Below are positions 1 through 9,481 of a DNA stretch of 34,651 nt, one piece after another (position 1 is the stretch's first letter; every line of letters begins with the position of its first letter). The position numbers were made by a program, and so were the translations under genes. The notes beneath the pieces were generated by a model, which worked only from the letters and a program-made list of their open reading frames with translations, ran no database searches and was not told the DNA's origin. This DNA is from Candidatus Binataceae bacterium (GTDB taxonomy: Bacteria; Desulfobacterota; Binatia; Binatales; Binataceae). The DNA lies in NCBI GenBank assembly GCA_035294265.1, contig DATGLK010000031.1:1-34651 (forward strand). The letters run 5' to 3'.

Positions 1-186
1 GGAATTGCCATCACAATGGCCGTGGCCATGTTCAAAGCGCAAGTGCGCTTCGGCTTCTTCATGAACTGGTTCGGCAAGAAGCAGGGCGAGGGGATCGAGT
101 ACTCACTGCTGGTGATTGCGATGGCGGTTTCGTTGATAATCGGCGGCGCGGGAGCGCTGTCGCTGGATCGGCTGCTCGCAGGCTGA
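1..186 (+). CDS. DoxX-family membrane protein, C-terminal fragment
   Basis: An open frame runs from the first base to a TGA at 184-186 and gives 61 residues; the start lies outside the window. The visible part has a short charged loop (NWFGKKQGEGIEYSLL) followed by a hydrophobic helix with small residues (VIAMAVSLIIGGAGALSLD). This matches the end of DoxX/DUF417-like four-helix membrane proteins, where the phrase GxEYxLL comes just before the last helix. Family members are linked to quinone or thiol redox chemistry in some bacteria, but most are uncharacterised. It is in the same direction as the protease gene that follows, across about 180 noncoding bases. The family call rests on a short fragment. 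Confidence 0.72.
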   Translation, partial: GIAITMAVAMFKAQVRFGFFMNWFGKKQGEGIEYSLLVIAMAVSLIIGGAGALSLDRLLAG

Positions 187-365
187 ACGCGGCGCGCCGA
201 AGTTCTTTCGCAATATGCGATAATTATTCGTGGCGTTTATGCAACAGTGGTTGCTTTTGCGCCACGGAGTTCTTTTCTAGCTTAAAGCGCGTTTCTCTAT
301 ACAGACCGGTGCGCACTTTGCTAGTGTAACAAGCGCTCGCATTTTTCGTTTGTGATCTGGTGTTC

Positions 366-1472
366 ATGCATCGAACCGCACAAAGCATAGTTGCTACAGC
401 GATAGTTGTGTTGGGAGTGCTGAGCCTCAGCTACGGCGCGGCGCTGGCGACCCCGGCAGTCTATCCCCGCAGCCGTCCCTCCAGCCTTGGCCGCTTGGCG
501 GAAGCGATGCTGCCGGGGGTTGTGAGTATTCGCACCGAGGAAGTTCCGCTTGAGGTCGGGCGCGCGAGCGGCACCGGCGGCGCCGAGGGTAGCGATTATC
601 GCGATAGCGATCGGACGCTGCTCGGCAGCGGCTTTGTCATCGATCGCGGCGGACGGGTGTTGACCAACGCCCACGTGGTCAGCTTTGCGCGCGAAGTGCT
701 GGCGACGATGGCCGACGGGCGCTTGTGCCGGGCTTACGTGCTAGGCGTGGATCGAGTGCTGGACCTCGCGCTGTTGCAGCTCGACTGCATGAACCACCTG
801 CATCCCCTGGCGATGGGTGATTCCGATAGGGTTCGGACCGGCGACGAGGTGATGACGATTGGCAATCCCTTCGGCTTGGAGGGCAGTGTCAGTCTGCTAA
901 CGGTAGGCGCTCAGCAGCGCTACTTGCCGGGTAAGCTGGCCAACTTTATCCAGACCGAAGGGGTAATCAATCCGGGCAATTCCGGCGGCCCACTGATCGA
1001 TGCCAGCGGGCGCGTGATCGGGATCACCACTGCCGTGTACCGCGCGGAAGGCTCCACTACCGGCATCGGTTTCGCCTTGCCGATCCGGCTAGTCCGTGCC
1101 GATTTGGCGCGATTACAAGGGCACGGCCCCAAGACTCACGCCTGGATCGGCGCGCAGCTTCATCCCATCGCCGCCGATTTGGCCTATGCGATGGGCTTGC
1201 CTATAGCGGCGGGGGCATTGGTCACTGCGGTCAGCGAGGACAGTCCGGCTGAGGCCGCGGGCTTGCGCCCAGGAGACGTCCTGACCCACGTCAATGGTCG
1301 TCGGATCCGGGCCGCGCAGAGTTTTGTCCTGCGAATCCACGATTTGCCCAGCGGCTCGAAGCTGGTGCTCACCATCAATCGCCACGGGCGCACTCACAAG
1401 CTTCGGCTCTGGTTGGGCAGTTCGCCACAGGACGCCCAGTGGCTGGCCGACACCGGCGATTTCGCGATCTGA
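366..1472 (+). CDS. HtrA/DegP-like periplasmic serine protease with one PDZ domain
   Basis: This is a trypsin-fold (S1C) protease for envelope protein quality control. The N-terminus is a signal peptide with cleavage likely after GAALA. Counting from the in-frame GTG at 360, the triad is His105 (LTNAHVV), Asp135 (VLDLALLQLD) and Ser208 (GNSGGPLID). A single PDZ domain follows at about residues 262-350 (PAEAAGLRPGDVLTHVNGR). At about 370 residues it is shorter than E. coli DegP, which has two PDZ domains, and closer to the DegS/HhoB size, but it has a cleavable signal rather than an obvious anchor. The start is uncertain: GTG at 360 or ATG at 366. I prefer ATG because it puts the positively charged n-region directly at the start; neither has a strong ribosome site. 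Confidence 0.9.
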   Translation: MHRTAQSIVATAIVVLGVLSLSYGAALATPAVYPRSRPSSLGRLAEAMLPGVVSIRTEEVPLEVGRASGTGGAEGSDYRDSDRTLLGSGFVIDRGGRVLTNAHVVSFAREVLATMADGRLCRAYVLGVDRVLDLALLQLDCMNHLHPLAMGDSDRVRTGDEVMTIGNPFGLEGSVSLLTVGAQQRYLPGKLANFIQTEGVINPGNSGGPLIDASGRVIGITTAVYRAEGSTTGIGFALPIRLVRADLARLQGHGPKTHAWIGAQLHPIAADLAYAMGLPIAAGALVTAVSEDSPAEAAGLRPGDVLTHVNGRRIRAAQSFVLRIHDLPSGSKLVLTINRHGRTHKLRLWLGSSPQDAQWLADTGDFAI

Positions 1473-1699
1473 GCGCTGCCGGTTTGGATTTCACCTAGCT
1501 AAGGACTGTGTTTTCTTGTCCCACGCTTCGACTCGCTTGAGACAAACTGGCCTTCTCAATTGTCGGGCCGCGTAACTCGCTAAGCCGATTGCGCCTGGTA
1601 GCTGTGCGAAGACACGGGGCTTGCCTGACAAGCGCGCGCACTGTATCGCCATCTTAAGTCCGAACGCGCGAAGCGAACCACCCGCGGAGGGAACCGCCT

Positions 1700-4600
1700 A
1701 TGATGTGGCTGGTACGGCTGGCCCTGCGCCGCCCGATCTCGGTAGCCGTGATGTCGCTGCTGATGACGGTGTTGGGGCTGCTGGCATTTACGCGGATGGA
1801 CGTCGATATTTTTCCCGCCATCAAGCTGCCGGTGGTGCTGGTGGTGTGGACCTACCCGGGGCTGTCGGCCGAGGACATGGAGCGGCGCATCGTTTGGATC
1901 ACCGAGCGCTCCATGACCAGCATGATAAGCGAGGTCTCGCGCATCGAGTCGCAATCGATACCGGGCCTTTCAATCATCAAAGCCTACTTCAACTCCGATG
2001 CCGATTTGGGGATCTCGATGGGCGAGATCACGTCGGCGGCGGCTTCCTCTTACCGCAACATGCCCGACGGCACCCAACTTCCCTACATCTTCAGCTATGA
2101 CGCGGCCAATGTACCGGTGGCCCAGGTCAACATTTCCAGCGATACGGTCTCGGCGGCGGGGCTCTATGATTACGGGCTGAATTTTCTGCGCTTTCAATTT
2201 CTGACCATTCCAGGCTTCTCTAGTCCGCCGCCGGTGGGCGGCGCGATACGCGACGTGATGGTCAACCTCAATCCTGACGCGCTCTACGCCTACGGCCTGA
2301 GCCCGGCGGACGTGGGCAGTGCGCTGGCTGACACCAGCATTGTTATCCCCTCCGGGCAGGCCCGGATCGGCAATTATACCTACAACGTGGACTTGAACAT
2401 GAGCCCCAAGGTGGTCAGCGGCTTCGATCGCCTGCCCATCGCCGTCAGTCACGGCATTCCGATTCATCTGGGCGACGTGGCGCCGGTCTCCGACAGCCAT
2501 CAGCCGATCACCAATGTAGTCAAGATCAACGGTCAGAGCGGTAGTTCACTGCTGGTGATCAAGCATGCCGGCGCCTCCACACTCAAAGTGGTCGACGAGG
2601 TGCGTCGGCGCATCCCGCTCATCCAGCAAAGCGCGCCGCCGGGTATCAAGTTGTCGCTAGCCTTCGATCAGTCCATCTTCGTGCGTTCGGCCTTGCGCGA
2701 AGTGGTCAGTGAGTCACTCATCGCCGCTGCCCTGGTCGCGCTGATGGCGCTAGTCTTCCTGGGCTCGCCCCGCAGCATGCTGATCGTGATCATTTCCATC
2801 CCGCTGTCGATCTTGACCGCGATGGTGGGGCTGCAACTGGCCGGCCAGACCCTCAACATCATGAGCTTGGGTGGCTTGGCGTTGGCGGTGGGGATGCTGG
2901 TGGACGACGCCACCGTGGAAATCGAGAACATCCATCGCAACCACGCCATGGGCAAGCCGCTGCTGGTGGCAATTTTGGAGGGTGCGGCTCAGATCGCCAC
3001 GCCCACCCTGGTCGGCACCTTGGCAGTCTGTATCGTGTTTTTTCCCGTGGTTATGCTCAGCGGGGTGGCCCGCTACCTGTTTACGCCGCTAGCGCTGGCG
3101 GTGGTGCTGGCGATGCTGACCTCTTACCTGCTCTCGCGCACCCTGGTCACCAGCATGGCTCATCGGCTCCTGCCCCAGCACCACGACGAACACGCCGCAG
3201 GCGGCCTATGGAACCGCTTCGTTCACGGCTTCAACGCCGGATTCGAGCGCTTCGGGCAGGTCTATCGGCGGGCGCTGGAGCGCTTCGTGGCTTGCCGCCG
3301 GCTGACCCTGTCCTGCGTGGCCCTGATGATCGCGGCCTCGCTGGTGCTGGTGACGATCACGGGCGAGGATTTCTTTCCGCCGGTGGATACCGGCATGATG
3401 AAACTGCATGTGCGCCTGCCCAGCGGTACCAGGATCGAGCGTACTGAACTGGTCACCGACCAGATCCAAGAGCAAATCCGGCGGATTATTCCCAAAGCCG
3501 AGCTGGACTCGATCTCGGTCAGTATTGGCACGCCGCTGGCTTTTACCCTGGCCTTCTACCAGAGCGACAACACGGGCGAGCAGGATGCCGACATTCTCAT
3601 TCAGCTCCAGCCCAAGCACGGGCCCACCGCGCGCTATCAGCAGCTCATCCGGACGATGATGGCGACCCACTTTCCCAATGCACTGTCCTACTTCCAGGAT
3701 GCCGACATCATCGGTCAGGTGCTTAACTTTGGCCTGTCGGCGCCGATCGACATTCAAATCGGGGGGCGCAACTTGCAGGCGCTCTACGCGCTCGCATCGC
3801 GTCTGCGCGACCACTTGCAGCAAGTCCCGGGTGTGGCCGACCTGCGCATTCCCGAGCCCTTAGATTACCCAGCCCTGGACGTGGATGTGGATCGCGATCG
3901 AGCGCTGGAATTGGGCGCCACCGAGAAGCAGGTGGCCTCGGCCCTGCTCACCGCGCTCAGTGGCGACTCCCTCATTCAGCCCGCCTGGTGGCTGGATGAT
4001 AGAAGTGGCGTTAATTACGAAATCGTCGCCGAGATGCCCAAGGCCTATCTCACTTCGATTCAGCAGCTTGCCAACTTGCCTGTAATGGGTAGCACCGCGC
4101 AGAACTCCGGCGGGATGATCGCGGCGGCTTATGCTCCCAGTGCCGACCCGCCGCCCAGCCAGGTGCTGGCCAATATCGCGACCATCCGCCACGGCGTGGA
4201 TCCGGCGGTGGTTGATCATTCCGCCGCCGAGCGGGTGATGGATGTCGATCTGGGGGTGGCCGGACGGGACTTGGGCAGTGTCGCCGATGAAGTCGATCGG
4301 GCGATCGCGCGCCTGGGCAAACTCCCCAAAGGCGTGCGCATCAACGTCCTGGGCCAGAGCAAGGCGATGCGCGACGCGTTCAGCACCCTGGAGCAGGGGA
4401 TCGCGCTGGCCGCAATTCTGGTCTACCTGCTGATGGCGGCCAATTTCCAGTCCTGGATGGAACCGCTCATTATCATGACGGCGGTGCCGGGAGCATTGGC
4501 GGGAGCGCTGTGGGCCTTGGTCCTGACCCACACCACGATTAACGTGGAGTCGCTCATGGGTGCGATCATGGCGGTCGGCGTGGCGGTGGCCAACGGCAAT

Positions 4601-4942
4601 TTGCTCATCAGCTTTGCCAACGAGTTGCGCGAGCAGGGGCAAGCACCCCTGCAAGCCGCGCTGGTCGCCGCACGTACGCGCTTGCGGCCTATTCTGATGA
4701 CTGCGCTGGCGATGGTTCTGGGAATGCTGCCGATGGCCTTGGGGTTGGGCAAAGGCTCGGAACTCAATGCCCCGCTGGGGCGCGCGGTGATCGGTGGCCT
4801 GCTGGCCGCTACCGCGATGACCTTGTTCGTGGTACCGGCGGTGTACGCCAGCATCAGCGGCCATCGTAAGAGCACCCACGAGCGCGATCTGGAGATTGCG
4901 CAGGCCGACGCCGTGATCGTGGCAGAGCGGCAACAGATATGA
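1700..4942 (+). CDS. RND-family efflux transporter, inner-membrane pump subunit
   Basis: This 1080-residue protein is a proton-driven tripartite efflux pump of the AcrB/MexB superfamily. It has an N-terminal membrane helix, a large periplasmic porter region (about 35-330), a helix bundle (about 335-480), a second periplasmic region and a C-terminal bundle (about 885-1060). The proton-relay pair is present as Asp402-Asp403 in GMLVDDATVEIENIHRN. The usual helix-10 lysine (AcrB K940) is absent: the aligned stretch VGVAVANGNLLISF has Ala964-Asn965 there. Such substitution is seen in some RND subgroups, so the relay may be arranged differently rather than lost. The ATG at 1700 follows a GGAGG at 1686-1690. 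The adaptor gene follows 90 bases downstream. No outer-membrane channel gene is in the window, so substrate and partner are unknown. Confidence 0.93.
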   Translation: MMWLVRLALRRPISVAVMSLLMTVLGLLAFTRMDVDIFPAIKLPVVLVVWTYPGLSAEDMERRIVWITERSMTSMISEVSRIESQSIPGLSIIKAYFNSDADLGISMGEITSAAASSYRNMPDGTQLPYIFSYDAANVPVAQVNISSDTVSAAGLYDYGLNFLRFQFLTIPGFSSPPPVGGAIRDVMVNLNPDALYAYGLSPADVGSALADTSIVIPSGQARIGNYTYNVDLNMSPKVVSGFDRLPIAVSHGIPIHLGDVAPVSDSHQPITNVVKINGQSGSSLLVIKHAGASTLKVVDEVRRRIPLIQQSAPPGIKLSLAFDQSIFVRSALREVVSESLIAAALVALMALVFLGSPRSMLIVIISIPLSILTAMVGLQLAGQTLNIMSLGGLALAVGMLVDDATVEIENIHRNHAMGKPLLVAILEGAAQIATPTLVGTLAVCIVFFPVVMLSGVARYLFTPLALAVVLAMLTSYLLSRTLVTSMAHRLLPQHHDEHAAGGLWNRFVHGFNAGFERFGQVYRRALERFVACRRLTLSCVALMIAASLVLVTITGEDFFPPVDTGMMKLHVRLPSGTRIERTELVTDQIQEQIRRIIPKAELDSISVSIGTPLAFTLAFYQSDNTGEQDADILIQLQPKHGPTARYQQLIRTMMATHFPNALSYFQDADIIGQVLNFGLSAPIDIQIGGRNLQALYALASRLRDHLQQVPGVADLRIPEPLDYPALDVDVDRDRALELGATEKQVASALLTALSGDSLIQPAWWLDDRSGVNYEIVAEMPKAYLTSIQQLANLPVMGSTAQNSGGMIAAAYAPSADPPPSQVLANIATIRHGVDPAVVDHSAAERVMDVDLGVAGRDLGSVADEVDRAIARLGKLPKGVRINVLGQSKAMRDAFSTLEQGIALAAILVYLLMAANFQSWMEPLIIMTAVPGALAGALWALVLTHTTINVESLMGAIMAVGVAVANGNLLISFANELREQGQAPLQAALVAARTRLRPILMTALAMVLGMLPMALGLGKGSELNAPLGRAVIGGLLAATAMTLFVVPAVYASISGHRKSTHERDLEIAQADAVIVAERQQI

Positions 4943-5032
4943 AGGACTCGCGACCCCCATGCCGGGCTCTTTCCGGGCGTGGCCCCGTTTTAGAAACATT
5001 GCATCGCAACCGGCTCCAGGTAGCAAAACCAG

Positions 5033-6157
5033 ATGATCGACGAGCGCAAGAAATTGGATAGAAAGCCCGGCCTGGGCTACATATTGGGCTGGTTGGTGGC
5101 GCTAATAGTGGTGTTCGGCGCGGTCGGAGGCTTGGTCTTCGCTCGCCAGCACACGGTGCAATTGCAAGCCGTGCAACTGCGTTTGGCGCAAAAGAGCGGG
5201 CCGCACGTTCTGGTTAAACGCGCCCTGCCCGCGCCAGCCCATCGGACAATCGAGGTGCCAGGCAAGCTGCATGGCTTCATCGAAACTGCCTTGTATGCGA
5301 AGACCGCCGGCTATTTGAAGATCATCAAGGTTGATAAAGGCGACCGGGTGACCCAAGGCGAGGTGCTGGCGATCCTCGACTCGCCCGAGTTGGACAAGCA
5401 AGTGGCCGATGCCAAGGCCAATTACTGGCTGCAGAAAACCACTGACGATCGTGCCGCGAAGCTGGCTCAACTCGGCGTGATGCCGCAGCAGCAGGCCGAC
5501 GACGCGCACGCGGCGATGATGCAGGCGCAGGCGGCTTATCAGCAGTTGCTCGCCGAGCAGGCCTATGAAATTATTCGCGCCCCCTTCAGCGGCATCGTCA
5601 CCGCGCGCTACTTCGATCCGGGTGCGCTCATCCCGCAGGCCACCGCGCCCTCCGCTGCCACCCCGATCCTGACTCTAGCCACACTCAGCCCACTGCGCGC
5701 CTATGCCAACGTGCCGCAAACCGTCGCGCCCTTCATTCATAACGGAATGGAAGCGACGCTGAGCGTCCCCGAATATCCCAAGCGCATCTTCCGCGGCCAA
5801 GTCACACGTCATCCGCAGGCATTGGATCCAGCTAGCCTTACGATGTTGGTGGAAGTGGATCTGCCGAACCAGGATCGCGCGCTTTTTCCCGGGATGTATG
5901 CTCGCATCAGCCTCAACGTGCCGTTGGGGCGCGCTACCGCGTTGGTACCCGACGATTCGCTGATCTTCCGCGACAATAAGATCTTTGTGCCGCTGGTGCG
6001 TGATACCCGCCTACATCTGGCCCCGGTGATCCTGGGCTGGGATAACGGCTACGACGTCGAAGTCGCCCAGGGTGTCAAGCCAGGCGACCTAGTCGCGCTG
6101 ACCGTGGGTCAGTCGGCGCGCGACGGCGAGCCGGTGCAACCCGTGATGGCGCGCTAG
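5033..6157 (+). CDS. RND efflux periplasmic adaptor (membrane fusion protein)
   Basis: A 374-residue HlyD/AcrA-type adaptor bridging the pump to an outer-membrane channel. One N-terminal membrane segment (about 15-37) anchors it. It is not a lipoprotein, since there is no lipobox. Next come the barrel-sandwich half-motif (AKTAGYLKIIKVDKGDRVTQGE), a short alpha-hairpin rich in Gln and Ala (about 120-175), the second half-motif (IIRAPFSGIVTARYFDPGALI) and beta-barrel and proximal domains. The hairpin is short compared with AcrA. It lies downstream of the pump gene, the reverse of the common acrA-acrB order, and is probably co-transcribed with it. The stop codon sits inside a 12-base perfect palindrome at 6150-6161. 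It converges with the aldolase gene across 17 bases. Confidence 0.92.
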   Translation: MIDERKKLDRKPGLGYILGWLVALIVVFGAVGGLVFARQHTVQLQAVQLRLAQKSGPHVLVKRALPAPAHRTIEVPGKLHGFIETALYAKTAGYLKIIKVDKGDRVTQGEVLAILDSPELDKQVADAKANYWLQKTTDDRAAKLAQLGVMPQQQADDAHAAMMQAQAAYQQLLAEQAYEIIRAPFSGIVTARYFDPGALIPQATAPSAATPILTLATLSPLRAYANVPQTVAPFIHNGMEATLSVPEYPKRIFRGQVTRHPQALDPASLTMLVEVDLPNQDRALFPGMYARISLNVPLGRATALVPDDSLIFRDNKIFVPLVRDTRLHLAPVILGWDNGYDVEVAQGVKPGDLVALTVGQSARDGEPVQPVMAR

Positions 6158-6174
6158 CGCGGAGCTTTATTGCC

Positions 6175-7071
6175 CTAATTGCGCGGCGACAGGCCAAGCG
6201 CGCTCAGGCAGCGGCGGATCTCCTCCACGCCTTCGGGCGGCAGCGGCGCCTGTGGGGCGAGCGGCGCGCCCACCGGATATCCCAGCAATTCCAGGCCGCC
6301 CTTGACGCAGGCCGCTAGATTGTACTTGGCGAAAAGCTGGTTGAGACTCCAAAGCTTGCGCTGCACGGCCATCGCGCCGCTCCAATCTCTCTGCCGGCAC
6401 AGCTCGTACAGCTCCACGCTTTGACGCGGGATCAGACAGGCTGGGCCCGCCATCCAGCCGACCCCACCGATCAGCATCACGCAGGCTGGAATATGAGCCG
6501 AGGCGGAAAATACCCCCATTCGCCCCTCGACCCGGTTGATGATTGAAAGCAGCCGCCCGGTGTTGGCAGAAGCGTCCTTTATGTACTTGATGTTGTCCAC
6601 CCGGCTCAGACGCTCGATCGCGCCCAGGCTGAGGTCGGAGCGCTGAAAGGTCGGGTTGGTATAGAGCACCAGCGGAAGTTTGACCGCGCCGGCAATCGCC
6701 CTGAAATAGTCGATTACGCCCTCGTCCGGGACCGGGAAGTAGGCTTCGATAATGGCCAGAATTCCGGCGCAACCCAGCCGCTCCATTTCGCGCGCCTGAA
6801 AGACGCCGTCGGCGATCGTGGTTGCGGCTACCCCGGCTACTACCGGCACCCGCCCGCGGGCGGCCTCGACCACCGCCTCGACCACTCGTCGTCGTTGCGG
6901 CCAAGTGAGATAGGCGAACTCGCCGGTCGAGCCCAGCGGGGTCAGGCCGTGCACGCCGGCGGCGATTAAATCGTCGCACAGGCGGCTGAGGACCTCGCGC
7001 TTGATCTCGCCGGCACTATCGACGGGCGAGACCAGGTAGGGAAAGACGCCGTGAAACTCAGGTTGATCCAT
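6175..7071 (-). CDS. DapA-superfamily (dihydrodipicolinate synthase/NAL) aldolase
   Basis: A 298-residue class I aldolase of the DHDPS/N-acetylneuraminate lyase family. The Schiff-base lysine is Lys165 (IKYIKDAS), the catalytic tyrosine is Tyr137 (LVLYTNP) and the substrate-carboxylate loop is PLGSTGE at 45-51. These fit a pyruvate-dependent (or related 2-oxo acid) aldolase or dehydratase. Authentic DapA usually has GTTGE in the loop; Ser instead of the first Thr and the general divergence make lysine synthesis uncertain, and a sugar-acid or other aldolase role is equally possible. It is last in the long minus-strand gene run, 66 bases after the protoporphyrinogen oxidase gene, with only a weak ribosome site visible. 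Neighbours give no hint of its substrate. Confidence 0.85.
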   Translation of the reverse strand: MDQPEFHGVFPYLVSPVDSAGEIKREVLSRLCDDLIAAGVHGLTPLGSTGEFAYLTWPQRRRVVEAVVEAARGRVPVVAGVAATTIADGVFQAREMERLGCAGILAIIEAYFPVPDEGVIDYFRAIAGAVKLPLVLYTNPTFQRSDLSLGAIERLSRVDNIKYIKDASANTGRLLSIINRVEGRMGVFSASAHIPACVMLIGGVGWMAGPACLIPRQSVELYELCRQRDWSGAMAVQRKLWSLNQLFAKYNLAACVKGGLELLGYPVGAPLAPQAPLPPEGVEEIRRCLSALGLSPRN

Positions 7072-7137
7072 GATTGGATTCCGGACTTGTGCGGGTACGG
7101 AGCTGCGCCCACCTAGTTCGTGTTAGTAAGCGCAGGG

Positions 7138-8553
7138 TCATGCGGCGCTTCTCGCCGTTTGCAAATAACCCACCGTCGCTTCGGCCGCCAGCTCGCCCCC
7201 GTGGATACAATCGGAAATTCCGACCCCGCCATAAGCTGCGCCTGCCAGCGCCAAGCCGGGCAGCCGCTGGGCCTGTGCCTGGATGTCGGCCGCCCAGCGT
7301 TGGTGGCCCAACCCGTATTGCGGCATCGAGTCATTCCAACGCGTGACCATCGTTAACAGCGGCTGCGCCGTAACACCGATCAGCTCGCGCAGTTCGCGGC
7401 GGGCCAGCGCGCTGAGCTCCTCATCGCTTTGGTGTAGCAGTTCGGGCTGCAGGCTGCCGCCCACAAACAGGCGCAGCAAGACTTGGCCGGTCGGGGCGCG
7501 GCCGGAAAACTTGATGCTGGAGAAGGAGCCTGCAATCGCATGGCGGCCTTCCACACGCGGCACGACAAAGCCGGTGGCGTTGGGCGCGACCGGGAAATCG
7601 GCGAGCTGATAGGCCAAGTTGACCACCGCGATCGAGGAGTAGCGTAACTGAACCAGCCCTGCTGCCAAGGTTTGGCTGACGCCGCCCAGCAGACGTGCGC
7701 TCTGCGGCGCGGAAGCGGTGCAGATCACGGCGTCGGCGCCCACCGGGCTGCCGTCGCGCAAGAAGACGCACCAACCGCGGCCGTCGCCGCCGCGGACGAT
7801 CTCGCGCACCGGCGCGTCCCGCCGCACTCGCGGGCCCAGCGCTACCGCCAGCGCGTCGATTATTGTCTGCATCCCGCTCTCGAAGCTGACGAACAGGCTC
7901 CAGCGCGCTCCACTGGCCTGGGCGACGCCGGCCTCGGCGGCGCGCGCCCGTAGGGCGCGGATCACGCTGCCGTAGCGCTGTTCCATCTCGGGGAAGCGAG
8001 GCAGGGTTGCTTGCAGGCTGAGCACCTCGGGGTCGGCGGCGTAGATTCCGCCGGCCAGCGGCTGTGCCAATCGCTCCAGGACTTCGCGGCCCAGGCGGCG
8101 CTTGACGAAAGCGGCCAGGCTTTCATCTTCCTGTGCGCGCCGCCGCGGAATCAGCGGTTCCATGAGTAGGCGCAATTTGCCGCCCATTGACAGAATTGGA
8201 CTCTTCAGCAAGGGCCCCAGGCGGGCGGGAGCGAGCAGATTGAAGCCGGCGGGAATCTCGCGCAACTTGCCGCGGTTGACGATCAGGGTGCGGCGCACAG
8301 GCCCCGGGCTCAGCAACTGGTTTTCCAATCCCAGCCGGCGCGTCAACGCCAAACCCCAGGGCTTGTCGGTGACGAAGGAATCGGCTCCGGCTTCGATTAA
8401 GAAGCCGCCCTCGCGCTCAGTTCGGATCACGCCGCCAAGGCGCGGGGAGCCCTCCAGCACAAGTACTTCGACGCTTTCGCCCATCAATTCGCGCAATCGC
8501 CAAGCCGCCGCCAAGCCGCTTACGCCGCCGCCGATAATTACTACCCGGCGCAT
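7138..8553 (-). CDS. hemG: Protoporphyrinogen (or coproporphyrinogen) oxidase, HemG/HemY type
   Basis: A 471-residue FAD-dependent oxidase that removes six electrons from protoporphyrinogen IX (or coproporphyrinogen III in the coproporphyrin branch). A dinucleotide-binding fold opens the protein (VVIIGGGVSGLAAAWRL, glycines at 8-13), followed by ERxGGxI-like LGGVIRTEREGGFLIEAGADSF and a C-terminal FAD-binding stretch (ALAGAAYGGVGISDCIHGG). This is the HemY-type flavoprotein, not the flavodoxin-like E. coli HemG, although the symbol hemG is often used for both. It begins 7 bases after the ferrochelatase stop, and the GGAG at the end of hemH can serve as its ribosome site. Which porphyrin it uses cannot be told from sequence; no hemQ or hemN is in the window. 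Confidence 0.92.
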   Translation of the reverse strand: MRRVVIIGGGVSGLAAAWRLRELMGESVEVLVLEGSPRLGGVIRTEREGGFLIEAGADSFVTDKPWGLALTRRLGLENQLLSPGPVRRTLIVNRGKLREIPAGFNLLAPARLGPLLKSPILSMGGKLRLLMEPLIPRRRAQEDESLAAFVKRRLGREVLERLAQPLAGGIYAADPEVLSLQATLPRFPEMEQRYGSVIRALRARAAEAGVAQASGARWSLFVSFESGMQTIIDALAVALGPRVRRDAPVREIVRGGDGRGWCVFLRDGSPVGADAVICTASAPQSARLLGGVSQTLAAGLVQLRYSSIAVVNLAYQLADFPVAPNATGFVVPRVEGRHAIAGSFSSIKFSGRAPTGQVLLRLFVGGSLQPELLHQSDEELSALARRELRELIGVTAQPLLTMVTRWNDSMPQYGLGHQRWAADIQAQAQRLPGLALAGAAYGGVGISDCIHGGELAAEATVGYLQTARSAA

Positions 8554-8560
8554 CGCTGGG

Positions 8561-9481
8561 CTACTCCATCATGTGGTCGGCAATCAAGCTTGCCAGCATC
8601 CTGATGAACAGGGGATGGTCGCCCACCGTGCCGGCCCGCTCCATTCGGACGTCCAGTTTGCGCGCCAGCGCCTGGGCCTCGATATCGAGGTCATACACCA
8701 CTTCGACGTGGTCGCACAGAAAGCCGATGGGGACGAGCACCGCGCTGGCGCCGCGCAAATCTGCCAGGACATGTTCCAAGTCGGGTTCCAGCCACGCTTC
8801 GTGGGCCGCGCCGCTGCGGCTCTGATACGCCAGCCGCCAGCGCTCGATCCCCAGCTCCTGCGCGACCAGCCGCGCTGAGTGCGCCAGTTCCTGGGTGTAG
8901 CGGCTACGCGCCGCCATTGCGACGGGAATGCTGTGCGCGGTAAAGATCAGCTCGGTCTCCAGCCGTCGGGTTTTATCCAAGCGCTCCCAGGCGGCGCGAG
9001 TGCGCCCCGCCACCGCCTGAATGAATAACGGATGGTCATGCCAGGGCGGCAGGTATTCAATCGCCGGTGCCCGCCCGCCCAATTCGCTCAAGGCTTGCGC
9101 GGTTGCTTGCAGGTAACGCTCCCAACTGGCCTCGCAACGATGGGCGGCGAGAACCACCCCCACTACTCGACGCGCGCCGCGGTCAGCCAGCGCCGCCACG
9201 GCCTCGCGCAGATAGGGCTCCCAGTTGCGCATCCCAACGTAAACCGGCAGATCGATGCCAATTTCGCCTAGTGCGGCTTTAAGCGCCTGGGCTTGTTGCT
9301 GGGTATGGGCATTGTAGGGCGAAGCGCCCCCAATGGCAGCATAATGGCCGACCACTTCTTCCAGCCGCGCGGTCGGGATCGAGCGCCCTCCCACTACATT
9401 GGCCAGAAACGGCCGTACCTCTTCCAGAGCGGTCGGGCCGCCAAAACCGATCATCAGCACTGCGTCGCAGCCCGCGCTCAT
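8561..9481 (-). CDS. hemH: Ferrochelatase
   Basis: A 306-residue ferrochelatase that inserts Fe(II) into the porphyrin ring near the end of haem synthesis. The N-terminus has the family pattern VLMIGFGGP. The metal-site histidine is His183 in IFTAHSIP, and the conserved acidic residue is Glu260 in PIGFLCDHVEVVYDLDIE. The YQSR phrase at 219-222 fits the usual YQS motif. Its length is at the compact end of the family, without the C-terminal 2Fe-2S extension. Its ATG overlaps the stop of the upstream hemD-hemE fusion by 4 bases (ATGA at 9478-9481), so translation is probably coupled. Protoporphyrin versus coproporphyrin specificity cannot be assigned. Confidence 0.95.
   Translation of the reverse strand: MSAGCDAVLMIGFGGPTALEEVRPFLANVVGGRSIPTARLEEVVGHYAAIGGASPYNAHTQQQAQALKAALGEIGIDLPVYVGMRNWEPYLREAVAALADRGARRVVGVVLAAHRCEASWERYLQATAQALSELGGRAPAIEYLPPWHDHPLFIQAVAGRTRAAWERLDKTRRLETELIFTAHSIPVAMAARSRYTQELAHSARLVAQELGIERWRLAYQSRSGAAHEAWLEPDLEHVLADLRGASAVLVPIGFLCDHVEVVYDLDIEAQALARKLDVRMERAGTVGDHPLFIRMLASLIADHMME

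Noticed and set aside
3860-5026. A 388-codon minus-strand frame opposite the RND pump gene
   Set aside because: It is antisense to strongly conserved RND sequence and its composition (His, Arg, Gln) is that of a shadow frame.
6150-6161. A 12-base perfect palindrome CGCGCTAGCGCG over the adaptor stop codon
   Set aside because: There is no loop or T-tract, so it is not a terminator. In high-GC DNA with Ala/Arg codons it may be chance.
6167-6979. A long minus-strand frame overlapping the aldolase gene
   Set aside because: Its translation is Arg/Gly-rich without domains, and it overlaps the well-supported DapA-type gene in another frame.
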